Assembly: GCA_019321725.1 (NCBI GenBank)
Contig: CM033119.1
Coordinates: 16,814,694-16,878,693 of the forward strand
DNA from: Paulownia fortunei
Taxonomy: Eukaryota > Streptophyta > Magnoliopsida > Lamiales > Paulowniaceae
DNA length: 64,000 nucleotides
Reading direction: 5' to 3'
The position numbers were made by a program, and so were the translations under genes. This document shows, one piece after another, positions 1 through 12,795 of the stretch; positions within the stretch are counted from its first letter, which is position 1; each line of letters starts with the position of its first letter. Below the pieces are notes generated by a model. It searched no databases. It was not told the origin of the DNA and worked only from the letters and a program-made list of their open reading frames with translations.

Positions 1-1898
1 AAAAAAATAGAAACTTAAATGAAAAGTTGGCAGCTTCGTGCGCACGGTCTCTTGAAGCCTATACGCATATTTATTGAATTTTGTCTACAAACATTAAAGA
101 GAAAATTAAAATAACGGTTTCTCCTAAAAACTTGTAATATTTCCTTTTAATATTTCTCCTAATTCTTGCCTCAATTTCTTTGGAGATTTTCCACTTAAAA
201 TTTCATATTCATCATTTTTTCTTATTATTTTCTCATTTTTATTTTAGTTGTAATTTTGTGTTTGGTAGCAGAAATTCCTAGACATGACTGTCCCACATAC
301 TTGTATTAAAGAAGATCTACTTGTGCTATTTTTTATGGTGATATACATTTTTGCCTTGGTTGCCAAGGCTAAGGCAGTGATGGGATTATGTGGCTGGTAC
401 TTGCACTCCATGCTTCTTTCTACGTGGGACTTGTCCGCTAGTTTTTGACACTTTTTTTTACTTGAAAAGTTGAAAACTACATATTATATCTGTTGTCACT
501 TTCCAGTTTCCACTAATTTTGTCCATTTGCAGCCAGGAAAAGCATCATACGTGGAGACAGAAATGTGTTGCCCAATTGATTTGTGGAGAAAAGATTCTTT
601 TTCTTTTAGGAGGAGAGTTTGGATACAAGGAATTCAAGAAAGTTAAAGTGCATGTTTGGTTCTTGATTTTTGGTGGAAAAAGTATTAAACGTAGTATAAA
701 AATAAAAGAACTTAAATTTGGAGTGCATTTAGGAGTATGCTGCAAAAGTAACAAGCGAAATTAATTATATACATTAGAATAATAAAAAAAAATATTTTTA
801 TTTTTTGATTGAATGTGATATGATGCATATACTGCTTGGACATTGTTACCTTCATAAATTTAATTTAAACATTATATCATATTTTTCTTGTTGTTTTGAA
901 CCTAACTTATTGAGTATTTAATAGATCGTGATATCATCAATATTCTCTTATATTAAGTAAAACCATAAATAAATTACCTCTTTCAAAAACTTAAATTAGT
1001 CCAAGAAACAATCAAGATATTTAAAAAAAGAAAAAGAAAAATGGCTTTGATGTCTGAATCATCCAGCGATGGAGTCTCAAACCCATCTTCTACATAGTAT
1101 TCAAACTTGTTGAACTTTAATAAATAATTATTAAAATTTATTTAATTATTAATTAAATTGAATTTGAATAAATTTTAAATGAATAATTTAACTTTTATAT
1201 ATTTTATTTATTTTTTATTAATCAAATTAAATCTCAATTATTATTAAATAAAAAATATACATTTAAATTTAATTTATTTATTTTACAAATTAAAAACATG
1301 TAAAATATAAAATAAGTTTAATTTATTTTTCAACCATAACAAGCCCCTAAATAACCTTTTCTCCACTTTCACATGCACAAACAAACAGGACTAGTTTGGA
1401 TTTGTGGATTGGGTTTAATAAACTATTATATCTAGCCTGATCAAATTGTTGGTATAATGGATTTCAACTTAATATTGATTCAAGGCCCGAAGTTTTATCG
1501 AACAAAATATTGATTTTTGAAAATAAAAACAAGTTCAACCAAAGAAATGGAAAAAATGAAATAATAAAGAGTATAACAGAGAATAAATAAGTATAAATGT
1601 AATAAGTTTTGTCCTTTTATTAGAGGGCAATTTAAATATTTTATTTTAATAATATATATAATTATTCAATACAAATAAAAAATTGTTATTATTTTTTAAT
1701 TTTTCAAAATTTTAATATTAGAATCTAAGCATGTAAATAGACATATTATAATATTTATAAACACTATAATTCTACTTATCCAATTAATTTTATCAATCTC
1801 CTCCAAAAATCCAAACTAGCCCACAGTATTTTTTCAATCTAAATTAAATACGTGCCTTTAGATTTAACTGTATTCAATTAAATTAAACGCTTCAAAAA
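1..1898. other. AT-rich intergenic DNA upstream of the WPP gene
   Basis: I see no gene, RNA gene or transposon that can be supported here. The stretch around 1120-1330 is nearly pure A/T with many TTTAATTA-like words. The proximal part (about 1640-1898) is the presumed promoter and 5' leader of the WPP gene, but no clear TATA box or other named element stands out. Confidence 0.5.
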
Positions 1899-2474
1899 AT
1901 GTCAGACAACATTGAATCCTCAAATCAAACGTCCCAAACCCAAGATCTTCCACCGCTCCAAGACCTAGCCTTAGAAGCACCGCCCAAAACCCCGCCGTCC
2001 GCCGCCATGACCGAAACCGAACAATCACCACCTCAATCGACCACTTCCTCCGCCTCCGCCGCAAAGTACTCCAATGCTTCCTTCAGCATTTGGCCTCCAA
2101 CTGAACGTACGCGCGACGCCGTCAGGAACCGTCTAATCGAGACTCTTTCAACTCCCTCCATTCTCTCCAAGAGGTACGGCACCATTACTCGCGAGGAAGC
2201 TATTGATGTCGCCAAGCGCATCGAGGAGGAGGCGTTCGAAGCGGCGGGAAACGCGGAGAGCACTGTTGACGATGGGATCGAGATTTTACAGGTTTATTCG
2301 AAGGAGATTAGCAGGAGAATGCTGGATACGATGAAGGCTGGATCTGGTGAATCGGTTGCTTCAGAAACGCCGCTGGTGAATGAAACGGAGGTTAAGGAGG
2401 AGGAGGAGGAGGACGCAGGGTCCACTGCTCCGCCTCAGAGTGAGAAAATGGAGTCTGTCGCTGATGATGAATGA
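1899..2474 (+). CDS. MAF1: WPP domain protein (MFP1 attachment factor 1 / WPP1-2 type)
   Basis: Intact single-exon frame of 191 residues starting at the first ATG. Residues 1-60 are a low-complexity, Pro/Ser/Thr-rich tail. Residues about 61-147 form the WPP domain, with the diagnostic Trp-Pro-Pro at 65-67 (FSIWPPTERTR), the basic stretch RDAVRNRLIETL, the ITREEAIDVAKRIEEEAF helix and the closing IEILQVYSKEISRRMLD helix. Residues 148-191 are very acidic, with a run of Glu/Asp near 166-172. The length and single-domain layout match the short WPP1/WPP2/MAF1 proteins rather than RanGAP or WIT proteins, which have extra domains. Proteins of this family sit at the plant nuclear envelope and Golgi, bind MFP1 and WIT coiled-coil proteins, and also act as chaperone cofactors. 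The frame is much more GC-rich than its surroundings, as expected of a real plant exon. A downstream in-frame Met at 37 exists, but the first ATG lies in a suitable A-rich context. The symbol is by family resemblance only. Confidence 0.93.
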   Translation: MSDNIESSNQTSQTQDLPPLQDLALEAPPKTPPSAAMTETEQSPPQSTTSSASAAKYSNASFSIWPPTERTRDAVRNRLIETLSTPSILSKRYGTITREEAIDVAKRIEEEAFEAAGNAESTVDDGIEILQVYSKEISRRMLDTMKAGSGESVASETPLVNETEVKEEEEEDAGSTAPPQSEKMESVADDE

Positions 2475-2776
2475 GAAACGGAAAAATTATTAGCATTTTC
2501 CGTTTTCTTTGTTAGTGAAATCTGTTTTGGTTGGATATATTGTGTTGAGATCTACTATGTATTTCTATGAAGATCTTTTGTTGCTAATATATTAGTGTTA
2601 TTAGGTGTTATCACATCTGCTTTCTGGAGCTTGTTTGCTATAAATTTGACCTCTTTTTCCCAGAAAATTGTGCATTCCGTTCCTGTTTAATTTTGGTTAA
2701 TTTGCGGTTGTGGATTTTTGGTTCAAATTTGGTGGGTGAGGTTTGGGGAGTTCTCTTATTATGCGATTTTATCCTT
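2475..2776 (+). other. 3' flank / probable 3' UTR of the WPP gene
   Basis: T-rich sequence after the TGA stop, with no competing reading frame. It probably contains the 3' UTR. I could not identify a single convincing polyadenylation signal. Confidence 0.4.
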
Positions 2777-4195
2777 TCTCTCTTAGTTATTTTAATAGGA
2801 AAGTTGTCTTTTATAAGTATTATATGAACATGATTAATATATTGGGTGTTGTATGAATAGTATTTAACTGAAGTCACTCGATTTGAAGGATACCATATGT
2901 TATTAGTTTCTGGAAACGTCTTTGCTGCTTGAATATATTGAGCGACTGGGTTTTGTGTGATTCTAGGATTGGTTAACAGTTTGATTACTCATGGTGTTTT
3001 CAGATAGGACTTTTGGTGTTAATATACAGCTTATTCATTGATATTATAGGCGTTAGTATTAGCTTTACCGAGGTGAATGTTATTTAATAGCTCACTCTTG
3101 GGTGCCTGTCACTTGTTCATTTTGCGATGCATGTGTAGCAAATTATATATTGAATGGCTGGAGGATCCAACTTACTCTGTGTAGATAATTTGTGCGTATT
3201 GATTGTTCCAAAGTGATGTTTGTGTCTACACAACCTTGGCATTAATATTATGTATGGTCTTTGGCTGTAGCTTGACATATTGGCATTAATATTATGTATG
3301 GTCTTTGGCTGTAGCTTGATGTTTGCTATAAATTTTGCTAGTTGTTTAAGTGTTGGTGATTGGACCAATTATATGTGATAGTCTGAGGTGTGATAGGAAT
3401 TTTACTCATTGCAATTGATTGATGCATTGGAGGTTTGTGCTTGTCTTTGGGGAGATTTTATTTGATGTTAGCCCAGAGATTGAAGATCAATGCAACAAGC
3501 AGCTACAGTGCTGTTGGTAATTCTGCGATTGCATCCATGCTCTCTATGTCTCTCTCTTAGTCAGAAAGTTGTCTTTTATGAGTATTATATTAACAGGGTT
3601 AAAGTAATGCGTATTGTATGAATCTTATTTAACTGAAGTCCCTCGACTTGATGGATAGTGCTTGTAATTTGTTTTTTTATTCGTATTGCTGCTTGAATAT
3701 ATTGAGTCACTTGGTTTTGTGTGATTGTAGGGTTGGTTTAACAACTTGCTTAATTACTATGTTTTTAGATAGGACTTTTGGTGTTAATATACAGCTTATT
3801 CCTTGACTTTGTAGGCTTTAGTATTAGCTTTACAGAGGTGAATGTTGTTTAATAGCTCACTCTTGGGTACATGCCACTTGTTCATTTTTGCGACGCATGT
3901 TAGCAAATTATATATTGAATGGCTGGAGGATCCAGCTTACTCTGTGTAGGTAACTTGTGCATATTGATTGTTCCAAAGTGATGTTTGCGTCTACACAAAC
4001 CGTGGCATTTATATCATGTATGGTCTTTGGCTGTAGCTTGAGTTCACTATAATTTTTGTAAGTTTAATTCTTAGTGACTGGACCAAGATTATGTGATAGT
4101 CTGAGGCGTGTTAGGAAGTTTGCTCATTGCAATTGATTGATGCATTGAAGGTTTGTGCTTGTCTTTGGGGAGATTTTATACGCTGTAGCCAAGAG
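2777..4195 (+). repeat. Diverged direct duplication of about 0.75 kb
   Basis: Two head-to-tail copies, about 2777-3480 and 3551-4195. Shared landmarks in the same order are AAGTTGTCTT (2801 and 3566), ATTTAACTGAAGTC, GCTTGAATATATTGAG, GATAGGACTTTTGGTGTTAA, TAGCTCACTCTTGGGT, ATATTGAATGGCTGGAGGATC, and CTTGTCTTTGGGGAGATTTTA near the end. The spacing is 765 bases at the left end and about 718 at the right, because copy 1 has an additional 44-base internal repeat. There is no coding frame. Its origin is unknown. Confidence 0.85.
3236..3322 (+). repeat. 44-base tandem repeat, two units
   Basis: The words TTGGCATTAATATTATGTAT and GGTCTTTGGCTGTAGCTTGA occur in that order at 3236 and again at 3280. 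They are found once in the second copy of the larger duplication. This accounts for most of the length difference between the two large copies. Confidence 0.85.
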
Positions 4196-6600
4196 TAACA
4201 AACAACTACCTATTTATGTCATGCATGGCATGCTTGCGCAAGTGTTTCATAAATTCTGAGTTGTTCTAGATCTTAGATGATGGTGGTTGTATATTTTGAT
4301 GGTGATTAAATATGCAGTGCATTCATGATGCTTTATATGTGATAGTCTGTCTCAGGGGATGACTAGTACACATTCTAGTTGATCTAAATATCCTAGGCTA
4401 TCACAGAATTCAAGAGTTTGAATGTTGTGGGGAAGGATCACAAGAAGTAATTAAATAATTAGATGAGTTAAGGTGATGACAGGAGCACCCTTATATATAA
4501 GTGCACTTTGATTGGATTTAAAAAAAGGCTAAATATTTCTATTGTTGTTTGCGTTTTTGTTTGTGTATGATGGTTGCTGCTGATATGGGATTCAATATTT
4601 CGAATTGAATTATTAATGTTTCACATGTGATAGAGGCGCGTTAGCATTGTATATCTAATTGAAATTTTTATCCTACATTTTTGTTCTCAACTTCTGCCAT
4701 TCATTTTATTTTCGAATTTAACTTCGTTACTTTGTGCATGAGGATCTCTGTGATTGTTATCGTGGTGGAATGTTTTGTGGGGAAATAATTTTTGATCATG
4801 CTTATGTTAGGTATTTTACCTGGTCTCAAATAGGATCTGCAATCATGGGATGAATAGCTCGTTTCAAACTTAAAAAGTTTCAGTGATTTCACTGCTTCCG
4901 GAAAAATTTATTACCTTTTCTCCAAATCCCTGAACTGGATATAATAATATAATGTTTGTACATTTGGAGTATCACTCTGCAGTCTGCAACGATCCTTGTT
5001 TCTTGAAACCTGTTAATCTCAGTGACAGCAAATACTCTCGCGGTGGCATATATTTACCACGCTCAAAGACCAAAGTAGCTATTGAAGTTCGCTGTGAAAT
5101 CTGGATCATCCTATTTTTACGTATCTCATTATATATTTACACATATTTATATATATATATATAGTGAAATATACGATCCATACATATTATGAAAGTAATA
5201 TCTTTTGTACCTTTAAGTACGTATTTAAAAGTAAGACCATATTACTGGTGGGGATAATCAAAATATTGATTATTTGGTGATGCATCAATGAAACACAAGG
5301 AAAGCTATTGAATGCTGCCAGTATAATTTCCAAAGAACTTCCATTGGTAGTTGTGTATATTTACTGATTCATTGTCCATCCTAACCTTGGAAAGGTGGTA
5401 AATTCCTATCTTAACAAGACCTAGTCCCATTTTTTTGGTATGAAGAATTTAAGACTAATACCCTATTTGTGACTGTAAAATTCTAATGATAATCATTAAT
5501 TGTTAGGACGATTGAGCCCTATTTGGGATGTTGCATCTAAGCTTGAAATAGTTAAAGTTAATCGTTCAAGCTTGTTAGAGTTTAGTTTACCATATATGAA
5601 AAATCAGAGTTTAAACATCTTTTTATCATTCGATAAATTTTGAAATTCTGGTAGGAATTAGTCGAGAGGAAATAAAGACATTAAAATTATGACTTGTTTA
5701 AAATTTTTTGGAATCTATTGACCTTTGGATTGAGATGTATTGAAAGTCCATACTTTCAGTGCAATTAATTAATAAACATAAGGTCTACAAATCAAAAATT
5801 CGAATGAAAATCGCACCGTATGTACTAAATTATAAATTTATTTTTATTATTTACTTATGATTTATTATAAATTTAGTTTTACTATTTACTTATAAGTGAT
5901 TTACTCAAATAGAAGCTATTTATTACTAACTGACTAATTGAAGTTATTTTAAAGAACTAAAAAGTTTGTAAATTTAGCTAATGTCTTAGCTATTAAGACA
6001 AAATAAGAAGTATCCTAGACTATAAGGCCATTTCATGTAGTACAATTTTTTTTATAATTTAATTAAGTTGATGACTATTACAAAAAAAATAAAAAATAAA
6101 AAAATTTAGTTGAGTTTACACTAGACATAGATAAAAGAAACTATTAGAAATGTTATATTGTTAGAAATTGTTCAAGATCGTACATATTTTAATTAATAAA
6201 ATTATAACTTAATATTAATCTTTTGTAAAATTGTATATAATAATTTAATTTAAAATTAATAAAAAAATACAAATCGTAAATTTTAAATCGCACCATGATC
6301 ACCTAGATTAAGTTACTTGAGATCCAATTCTATATACAAATCTAAAGTAGCCTAACTTCTAATTTCAAAAAACTTTCTGGGTTCTTTTGACATTGGTGCA
6401 AAATGTAGGACCAAATAGTTTAGAAAGTTTAGTCGCAGGGATAAAAGCGTCATTCCACGAATAACACCAAAAGCATTCATTACCGATCTTGACCTCGTCG
6501 AAAACATACAATTCCTCAATCCCTTCCTCTCATCAAATCTCCCCCAATAAACAAAACCTCAGATCCCCTAATCTTCATCCACAGTACCTCCGACTCGCCG
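4196..6600. other. Intergenic DNA between the WPP gene and GID2
   Basis: No supportable gene. A short TA run lies near 5145-5162. The last 200 bases (from about 6400) are less AT-rich and presumably hold the GID2 promoter and 5' leader. No clean TATA box was recognised. Confidence 0.4.
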
Positions 6601-7176
6601 ATGAAACGCCCGCACGCCGACGGAGACCCTAACTCCATCTCCGCCGGATACACTGACCCCGATGCAGTCGGAGACAACGATGGGAACAAGAAGATCAAGC
6701 AACAGGGAAAAGAAGACGAACAAGATGAAATGTCGAAAGAAGCAGAGGCCGTGTTGCTGGACGAGAATCTGTTGTACGAGGTTCTGCGACACGTGGACGA
6801 CGGGCGCACTCTAGCCAAGGCGGCGTGCGTCAGCCGGCAGTGGAAGCGGACGGCGCACGACGAGCGGCTGTGGGAGCTGATCTGCACGAGGCATTACCAT
6901 CGCAGCCCGATGCAGCTACGCGCCGTCGTTTTGGCGCTCGGCGGCTTCCGTCGCCTTTACTCGAGCCACCTCTGGCCGCTGCTGAAGCCGGCTTCTTCTT
7001 CACCTTCAGCGCCGCCGGCTGTTTCCACATGGCCTTGCCTTCCTCCAACTCCGGCGCCGCCCCCTGGTGCGGCGAGGTCTAAGGCTCGGTGGGGAAAAGA
7101 TGAGGTGAATCTTTCACTTTCATTACTCTCGATTAAGTACTTTGAGAAGATGAGTTTCAATAATCGAAGCAAATGA
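6601..7176 (+). CDS. GID2: F-box protein GID2/SLEEPY1 (SCF adaptor for DELLA degradation)
   Basis: Intact single exon of 191 residues, ATG at 6601. The N-terminus begins MKR and is acidic/Lys-rich to about residue 45. The F-box spans about 52-97 (LLDENLLYEVLRHVD, then ACVSRQWKRTAHDERLWEL). The family-specific GGF block lies at about 105-127 (LRAVVLALGGFRRLYSSHLW), followed by a Pro/Ala-rich spacer and the LSL block at about 163-186 (RWGKDEVNLSLSLLSIKYF, EKMSF). This order, and the tail ending a few residues after EKMSF, are those of Arabidopsis SLY1 and rice GID2. In the family, the F-box binds the ASK/SKP1 subunit of the SCF ubiquitin ligase, and the GGF/LSL region recruits DELLA repressors after gibberellin binds GID1, triggering their degradation. 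The 130-160 spacer is longer and richer in Pro/Ala/Ser than in the Arabidopsis protein. All key blocks are present, so the gene looks functional. Confidence 0.95.
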   Translation: MKRPHADGDPNSISAGYTDPDAVGDNDGNKKIKQQGKEDEQDEMSKEAEAVLLDENLLYEVLRHVDDGRTLAKAACVSRQWKRTAHDERLWELICTRHYHRSPMQLRAVVLALGGFRRLYSSHLWPLLKPASSSPSAPPAVSTWPCLPPTPAPPPGAARSKARWGKDEVNLSLSLLSIKYFEKMSFNNRSK

Positions 7177-8395
7177 GAAATTAGTGAATTTAATTCATTT
7201 TTCGTTTATCTATTTGTGATTTTCTGAAATTAATTTCGGTATGTTCTTTTTTTCCTTTTTTTATTTTTTTGTGAACTTTTAATTGTAATATAACTCTGCT
7301 TGTAAGATTTGGGGCTTGTTGAATGCATAACATATGTATAATTATTGCATTCCTGTAATGAATTAATCGTCGTTCTTATCTAATTATGGATCTGTTATTC
7401 TGAAACCCTTTGTGACGGAACCCTCTGTTGCACAGTTCTTGTTAAAAAAAATGAAGCAAAAATATTTGCACCTTGTGCTACAATATTTGTACATCTAGTA
7501 GATTGCTATAAAATGCTGAGCCCAGATATTGCCTATTTTGTGTGCCACATCCATCTTGCACTTATCTTGTCACTGATACCTCAATATTTGACTAATTTAA
7601 AATATCCTTATTATGTGGTTTCTGACTGGGGAAAATAGATCCTTGGCTCTATGTTGCAGCAGTAATGGTGATCTTCATGTAAGAACTGAAATTGATAGAA
7701 TTAAATGGATTTGCAACCATAACATAATACTCGTTCAGAATTTTACCGTTTGGTCATTTTCCTTGAAGCTTTAAGTCATAAGTATAAATTGATTTTATTA
7801 AGGGTTAATTTCATTTACCTCACTCCTGAAAATGTTACATTACTTCCTCTCTATTTTTTATAATTACAGAAATTTCTCCTTTTCAGTTTACTATGTTTAC
7901 CTGGTCGAGAGGAGTTTAAATGAAAAAATGATGACGTCACTAATTTTTTTTTAGTGAACTTCCTATTTTGCTCTTGACCCAGTTGTCCTTATATATGACA
8001 AAATATTGTTCCAAGTATATAAACTTTGGATGGAAAAATTAGTTGTTTTAGGCACATAAATTAGTAGTGAACTTTGTATTTTGTCCTGACCCAATTGTCC
8101 TTATATAATATTGATTAAAATACTTTTGGTAAGATTTGAAATTTAGAGGGGGTGAATTTAATAATTAGATATATAAAAGGGGAATATATGACAAAATATT
8201 GTTTCAAATATATAAGCATTGGATGGAAAAAAATTAGAGGGGAGGATTTTGTAATTGTGAAAGATAGAGAGTAAGAGTTGATAATTTATCTGTTTTTTTG
8301 AAAAAAAGTAAATATAATTAATTTTATTAATTATGTAATTGATTTGGGACATCGGAATCTGTAATAACAATCCGCCGGGCAGACATTACTCTTTA
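7177..8395. other. Downstream flank of GID2
   Basis: AT-rich DNA with no supportable gene. Related short phrases recur (for example TTGTCCTTATATA near 7986 and 8096, and GACAAAATATTGTT near 7997 and 8189), which suggests old small-repeat or transposon debris, but no element boundaries are visible. Confidence 0.4.
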
Positions 8396-9158
8396 GAGCA
8401 TATCTAATGGGACACTAAATTCCACATCAATATATTAAATTTGGACTAATTTTTCTTCCACATAAAAAATTATACCAAATTTAGTGTAATGTATATATTT
8501 TCGATTTGTCCTCAAAATTGTTCTATTCTAAATTTTAATTTTATTTATATCCTATATTAATTAATTTATAATTTAATTTTATTTATAAAATTTGTTATTA
8601 TTTTACAATAACATTTGTAATATTTAATTGTAATAATTAACAAATAATTAACATTTGCTAAATTATGATAATTAATAATAATAATAAATATATTAAAATA
8701 GTATTACTTGCATCAAATTCAAAAGTAAAATACAATATAAATATTAAAAATTAAAATTTAAAAAATAAAATATTATATAAAATTAAAGATAATAATTTAA
8801 TAGTTGGGTAAATTATTTTTTTTATTGTGATATTAATTATAACGTAATATTTTTTTTATGCAATGTAGTATTTTTTTTTATTGTGATATTAATTTTAATA
8901 TTTATTTTTGTAATATAATTAATAATTATAATATGAATTATATGTAATTTTCTATTAAATAGAATTAGTAGTAATAATATAATTAATTAAATAACTTTAT
9001 AAATAAATAAATAGGTGATAATTAAAAAATAAAAAAAATAAGAATAAAATATTCATTTGATGTAAAATTTGGTGCAGTAAATTAGAGATAATTTAAGTCA
9101 AATTATATTAAAATACCAAATTTTACATTAAATTTGACGTAGTGTATTGGAGATAACT
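8396..9158. mobile_element. MITE-like element, PIF/Harbinger type suspected
   Basis: 763 bases, extremely AT-rich. The left end starts GAGCATATCTAATGG. The reverse complement of the right end starts AAGTTATCTCCAATA. Both resemble the common plant terminus GAGCATCTCCAATGG. Both ends are flanked by TTA (8393-8395 and 9159-9161), the usual target duplication of PIF/Harbinger MITEs. Subterminal sequence also pairs (left ATACCAAATTTAGTGTAAT against right ACCAAATTTTACATTAAAT). No coding capacity. The termini are decayed, so the family assignment is tentative. Confidence 0.55.
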
Positions 9159-12100
9159 TTAAGAATGATTACACCAAAAAATCATATTCCCAAAGGTGCA
9201 AATATTATTATTTCGTAGACTGCAATCAGTCGGCTTGGGAAAAAGGACTTGATTCTGGCATTTTACCAGTCGGGAACTCCGAAGGCATGGTGCGCATACT
9301 ATGTAGTGAAAAGGGGGATGTGTAATGATGCAGTTGCTGTCCAAGGGGAGACAAATGAACAGAGTGAGAGAAGTATGGGTGATCATTTCATAGTATCATA
9401 TTGAATCCAATTGAAATGAATCGGTTCATTTCGTTAATTATCTAATTTGCTTTTTGTTGGTTCGGCACAATTCGGTAAAATTGAATTTCTTTAGAAAAAA
9501 AAAAAGAAATAGTTAAAATTTTGGTTCGTCAGTCATCAAACCGAACAGTGAGAAGAAATTAAATGCTAAGAAAGATATGATATTATCTCATAGGACCTAT
9601 TTCAGAAGGAAATTGAATATTAAGCTGATAACAAATTATAACAATCAACACATATTAAACATCTATAATTCAGACAAGTATTATATACTAATAATTGATA
9701 AAATCTGATTTGGGAAACTAGGGTTTGGAAGAATGGGAATTAGGTGTTTCAAGATTCTCAATTTTGGGGAACTATTGATTTTAGAGAAATCTCCGCTCGT
9801 GGTGGTGGCCGTGAGTTGGTGGTTCGATGGTGAGACGTTGAGAGTGAATGGTGGTGGCGATGGCTGAAGAGTCGAACTGTCGAAGGGAGGGTTTGCATTG
9901 TTTGCTTTGCTTCATTCTTTTGAGAGTGAGTGTCGAGTGGTATTTGACTCTTTCAAACTTTGATTAGTCTATACGCTATTAAGATTTAGAAATAAATTTT
10001 AAATAATCAATTGATAAAATATATAAAGAAATTTGATATTCGGTTTGGTAAAGTATACTGTATTCACATACCTGTATCAAACTGAATACCAAAATGTTGG
10101 AAAAACTCATACTGAATACTGAAGAAGATAACTTTTTTATTCAATTTTGATATGTATCGAAATTTCAATTTTGGCACGATTCGATCGATAATACCGATCT
10201 GTGCACATTCCTAGAAGGATCTAGAGTTTATGTGGGATACTAGGGTTCCATTTATTTCTCTACTGGCTGAGCTACATCGATCATTCTCAATATAGCATCC
10301 CATTCTTATTTTATTAGATGACTGACGACCTATTTTCAAAATTTTCTATTCTACAATAGCAAATACTAGTTATAATGTAGTTTCTAATATTCTCTTGTCA
10401 GTACAGAAGAAAGAAATTTTCACGCTATTCCTTTGGATTGAAGGGAGGAGACTCTTGAACTTTGAAAAGAATCCAATAAACTTTTCCATCTTGAATTGAA
10501 TGCCTAATTTGGTCCCTTTAACCAATCAATCTTATTTTTTTATGAATTTAGTAAATAATAAAGATAAAATTATATTTTTAGTTCTGTACTATTTACTATG
10601 GGTGCTTTAAACATTTGGTCTTACAACTATTGTAGGCAAAATTATTTTTTCAGTCTAGTGCCTAATGGTATGTTAAAGGCTTTTTTCAGCAATTAGGAAA
10701 AAAATAACAAAAAAATTGATAAATTACCATAAAATCTTTGGGCATTGCATTTCTATCAATCCACCTTTTTTCCAAAGGCATGGGTGGAATTTTTCTACTT
10801 CTTTCAATAATTTTTTTTAAAAAACATAAAAGCATAATTTACATCAAGTTTTTATGCAAAAAAAAAAAAAAAGTAAAAAAATTTGTAAGGCAAGGAACAT
10901 AGTTCAAATTTTCTGTTTTGTGTAGAACCCACGCCTTTTAATAATTTTTTTTATATTTAGAAGTCGTGGACACATTTTCTATAGTTTTTTTATTGAAGGC
11001 GTGGATAAAATTCTCGGCTTCTAATAATTATTTTATTGAAGAAAGTTGAAAGAGTCCATGCCTTCAATAATGTATTTTTTTATATATTGAAGGCGTGGAA
11101 TGGTACGTCTTAATTATAAATGTTATATATATAGATATAGATATATATACATTGAACGTGCAATAGAGTTCACTCTTCACAAATATATATATATATATAT
11201 ATGTATGTATATATTAAGAAGCTAAAGACGCGGTTCTAGTAAATATTTGTAATTAAGGACCCAATTAAATTTCTTGTCGAGCTTATAATGTATAATGGGC
11301 CCCAAATGGTTCAAGCAAACTGAAAATTGGACTTGATTGGGCTAGCAAACGAGGCCTTAGTAGTCATTGTCAATGTTGGGCATTTGGGTCGACCATTTAA
11401 ATTATAACAAATTTTAAATATTTTCGCTTTTATTTAGAATTATTTTTTAAATAATTGTATGAATTTCAAATCTACTCAAAATTTGAGTCACTTAAAATTC
11501 TTATATTTAAATTATATTCTCAAAGTATTTTGGTCTTTTAAATAGTAATTATGGCAAAGTTGCAGCTATGCCACATCAATGGTCTCCGTCACTCGAGTTC
11601 ATTTAGGTTGCAAATCAACCCATTTATGACCTATAAGTTATATACTCTGCCCATTTTATTTTTTTAGGCCTACTTTCATCTAATAAAGAATTTTAGATGA
11701 GAGTTCAAAAAAAATAATTTTATATATTTTTATATTATTATCCTTAAAAATATTGATTAAAAGTTAGTGATATTATATCAAAATTTTAAAAAGATATTTT
11801 TGAAAAAAATCCTATTCTAAAAAATAAAATTTTATTTTGCTGACATATGGGAAAAAAATTGTCAACAAGAAACCATTTATTCCTATGAGTTGAAATGTTC
11901 AATTAGAAAAGCGGACCCTGACTTCCACCGACCCTATTTTGTCCTTGCCTCTACATTTCAATTGATCCAAATCTCTCACGTGGATCCGCAAAATGTGAAA
12001 AAGCTGAGAAGAATTTAGAGATGTTAACGAGTAATACTGTCTCAAAGTTGAAATTTGAGTCCAAATTAGTGGATCACGAACCTAATTATTCTTATTCATC

Positions 12101-12795
12101 ATTAGTTCAGGAACATTTTTTTTGAATTCAACTACATATATACAGTATAAAAAAATAATTTGTATATCTATGTCTATTTGTTTCATGAAAAATAACATGT
12201 ATCATTGACGCTAATCCTTTATAACCTACCCTTAATTTGTGAAATATTAATTTTTTCAATACATCTAAGAGGATTATTGTGATTTTTTATGAAAATAAAC
12301 AGTTTATATGGCTTTTTGTCCCATACATAATTTTTTATTATAAATTTTATTGCATCTTTTATTATGTTATATAATTTATTCGCCACTTGTAAAATTATAT
12401 CAGTAAAATATACACATGATGGTAATTATTAATACTCAATAGAAAATTTACAAGGTACAATAAAAATTATAATTAATTATAAAAATTACTCTTGAAATTT
12501 AGCCAAATTACAAAAAAAATCAATTATATTTTAAAATTATAAATATCCATTGAAATTTGTCTTTATTTTATAAATACCCCTCAATAGGTATGATTTATAA
12601 AATAAAAATAAATATCAATAAAAATATTTATATTTTATAAACTTAAATATTTTTTTTATAAATAGTTCAAACTTATGGGATAAATTTTTAAAATTTACCC
12701 TAAAATTTACAATAAAAATTTCCATGCATCCGTTCTTGTTCAACATTTCAGAGATATTGTAGCAGCGTGTTTAATACTTGGCAAATACGCCGGCC
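9159..12795. other. Intergenic DNA, probably transposon debris
   Basis: No supportable gene. At about 9400-10215 there is T- and CGGTT-rich sequence ending GTGCACATTCCTAG, resembling the subterminal part of non-autonomous hAT elements, but the left end could not be found. At about 10750-11100 a phrase like GAAGGCGTGGA recurs several times in both orientations, suggesting another degraded repeat. The rest is AT-rich without structure. Confidence 0.35.
11183..11202. repeat. AT dinucleotide microsatellite
   Basis: A pure run of AT repeats followed by ATGTATGTATAT. It is a simple sequence repeat with no associated gene. Confidence 0.9.

Noticed and set aside
519..764. 81-residue open stretch near the left edge
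   Set aside because: It opens with TTG, not ATG, resembles no family I know, and an equally long stretch exists on the opposite strand. Probably chance.
6516..7172. Several open stretches overlapping GID2 in other frames
   Set aside because: They are by-products of the GC-rich GID2 exon, whose own frame has all family motifs.
12421..12720. Inverted A/T-rich words that might be a MITE
   Set aside because: No defined ends or target duplication could be found.
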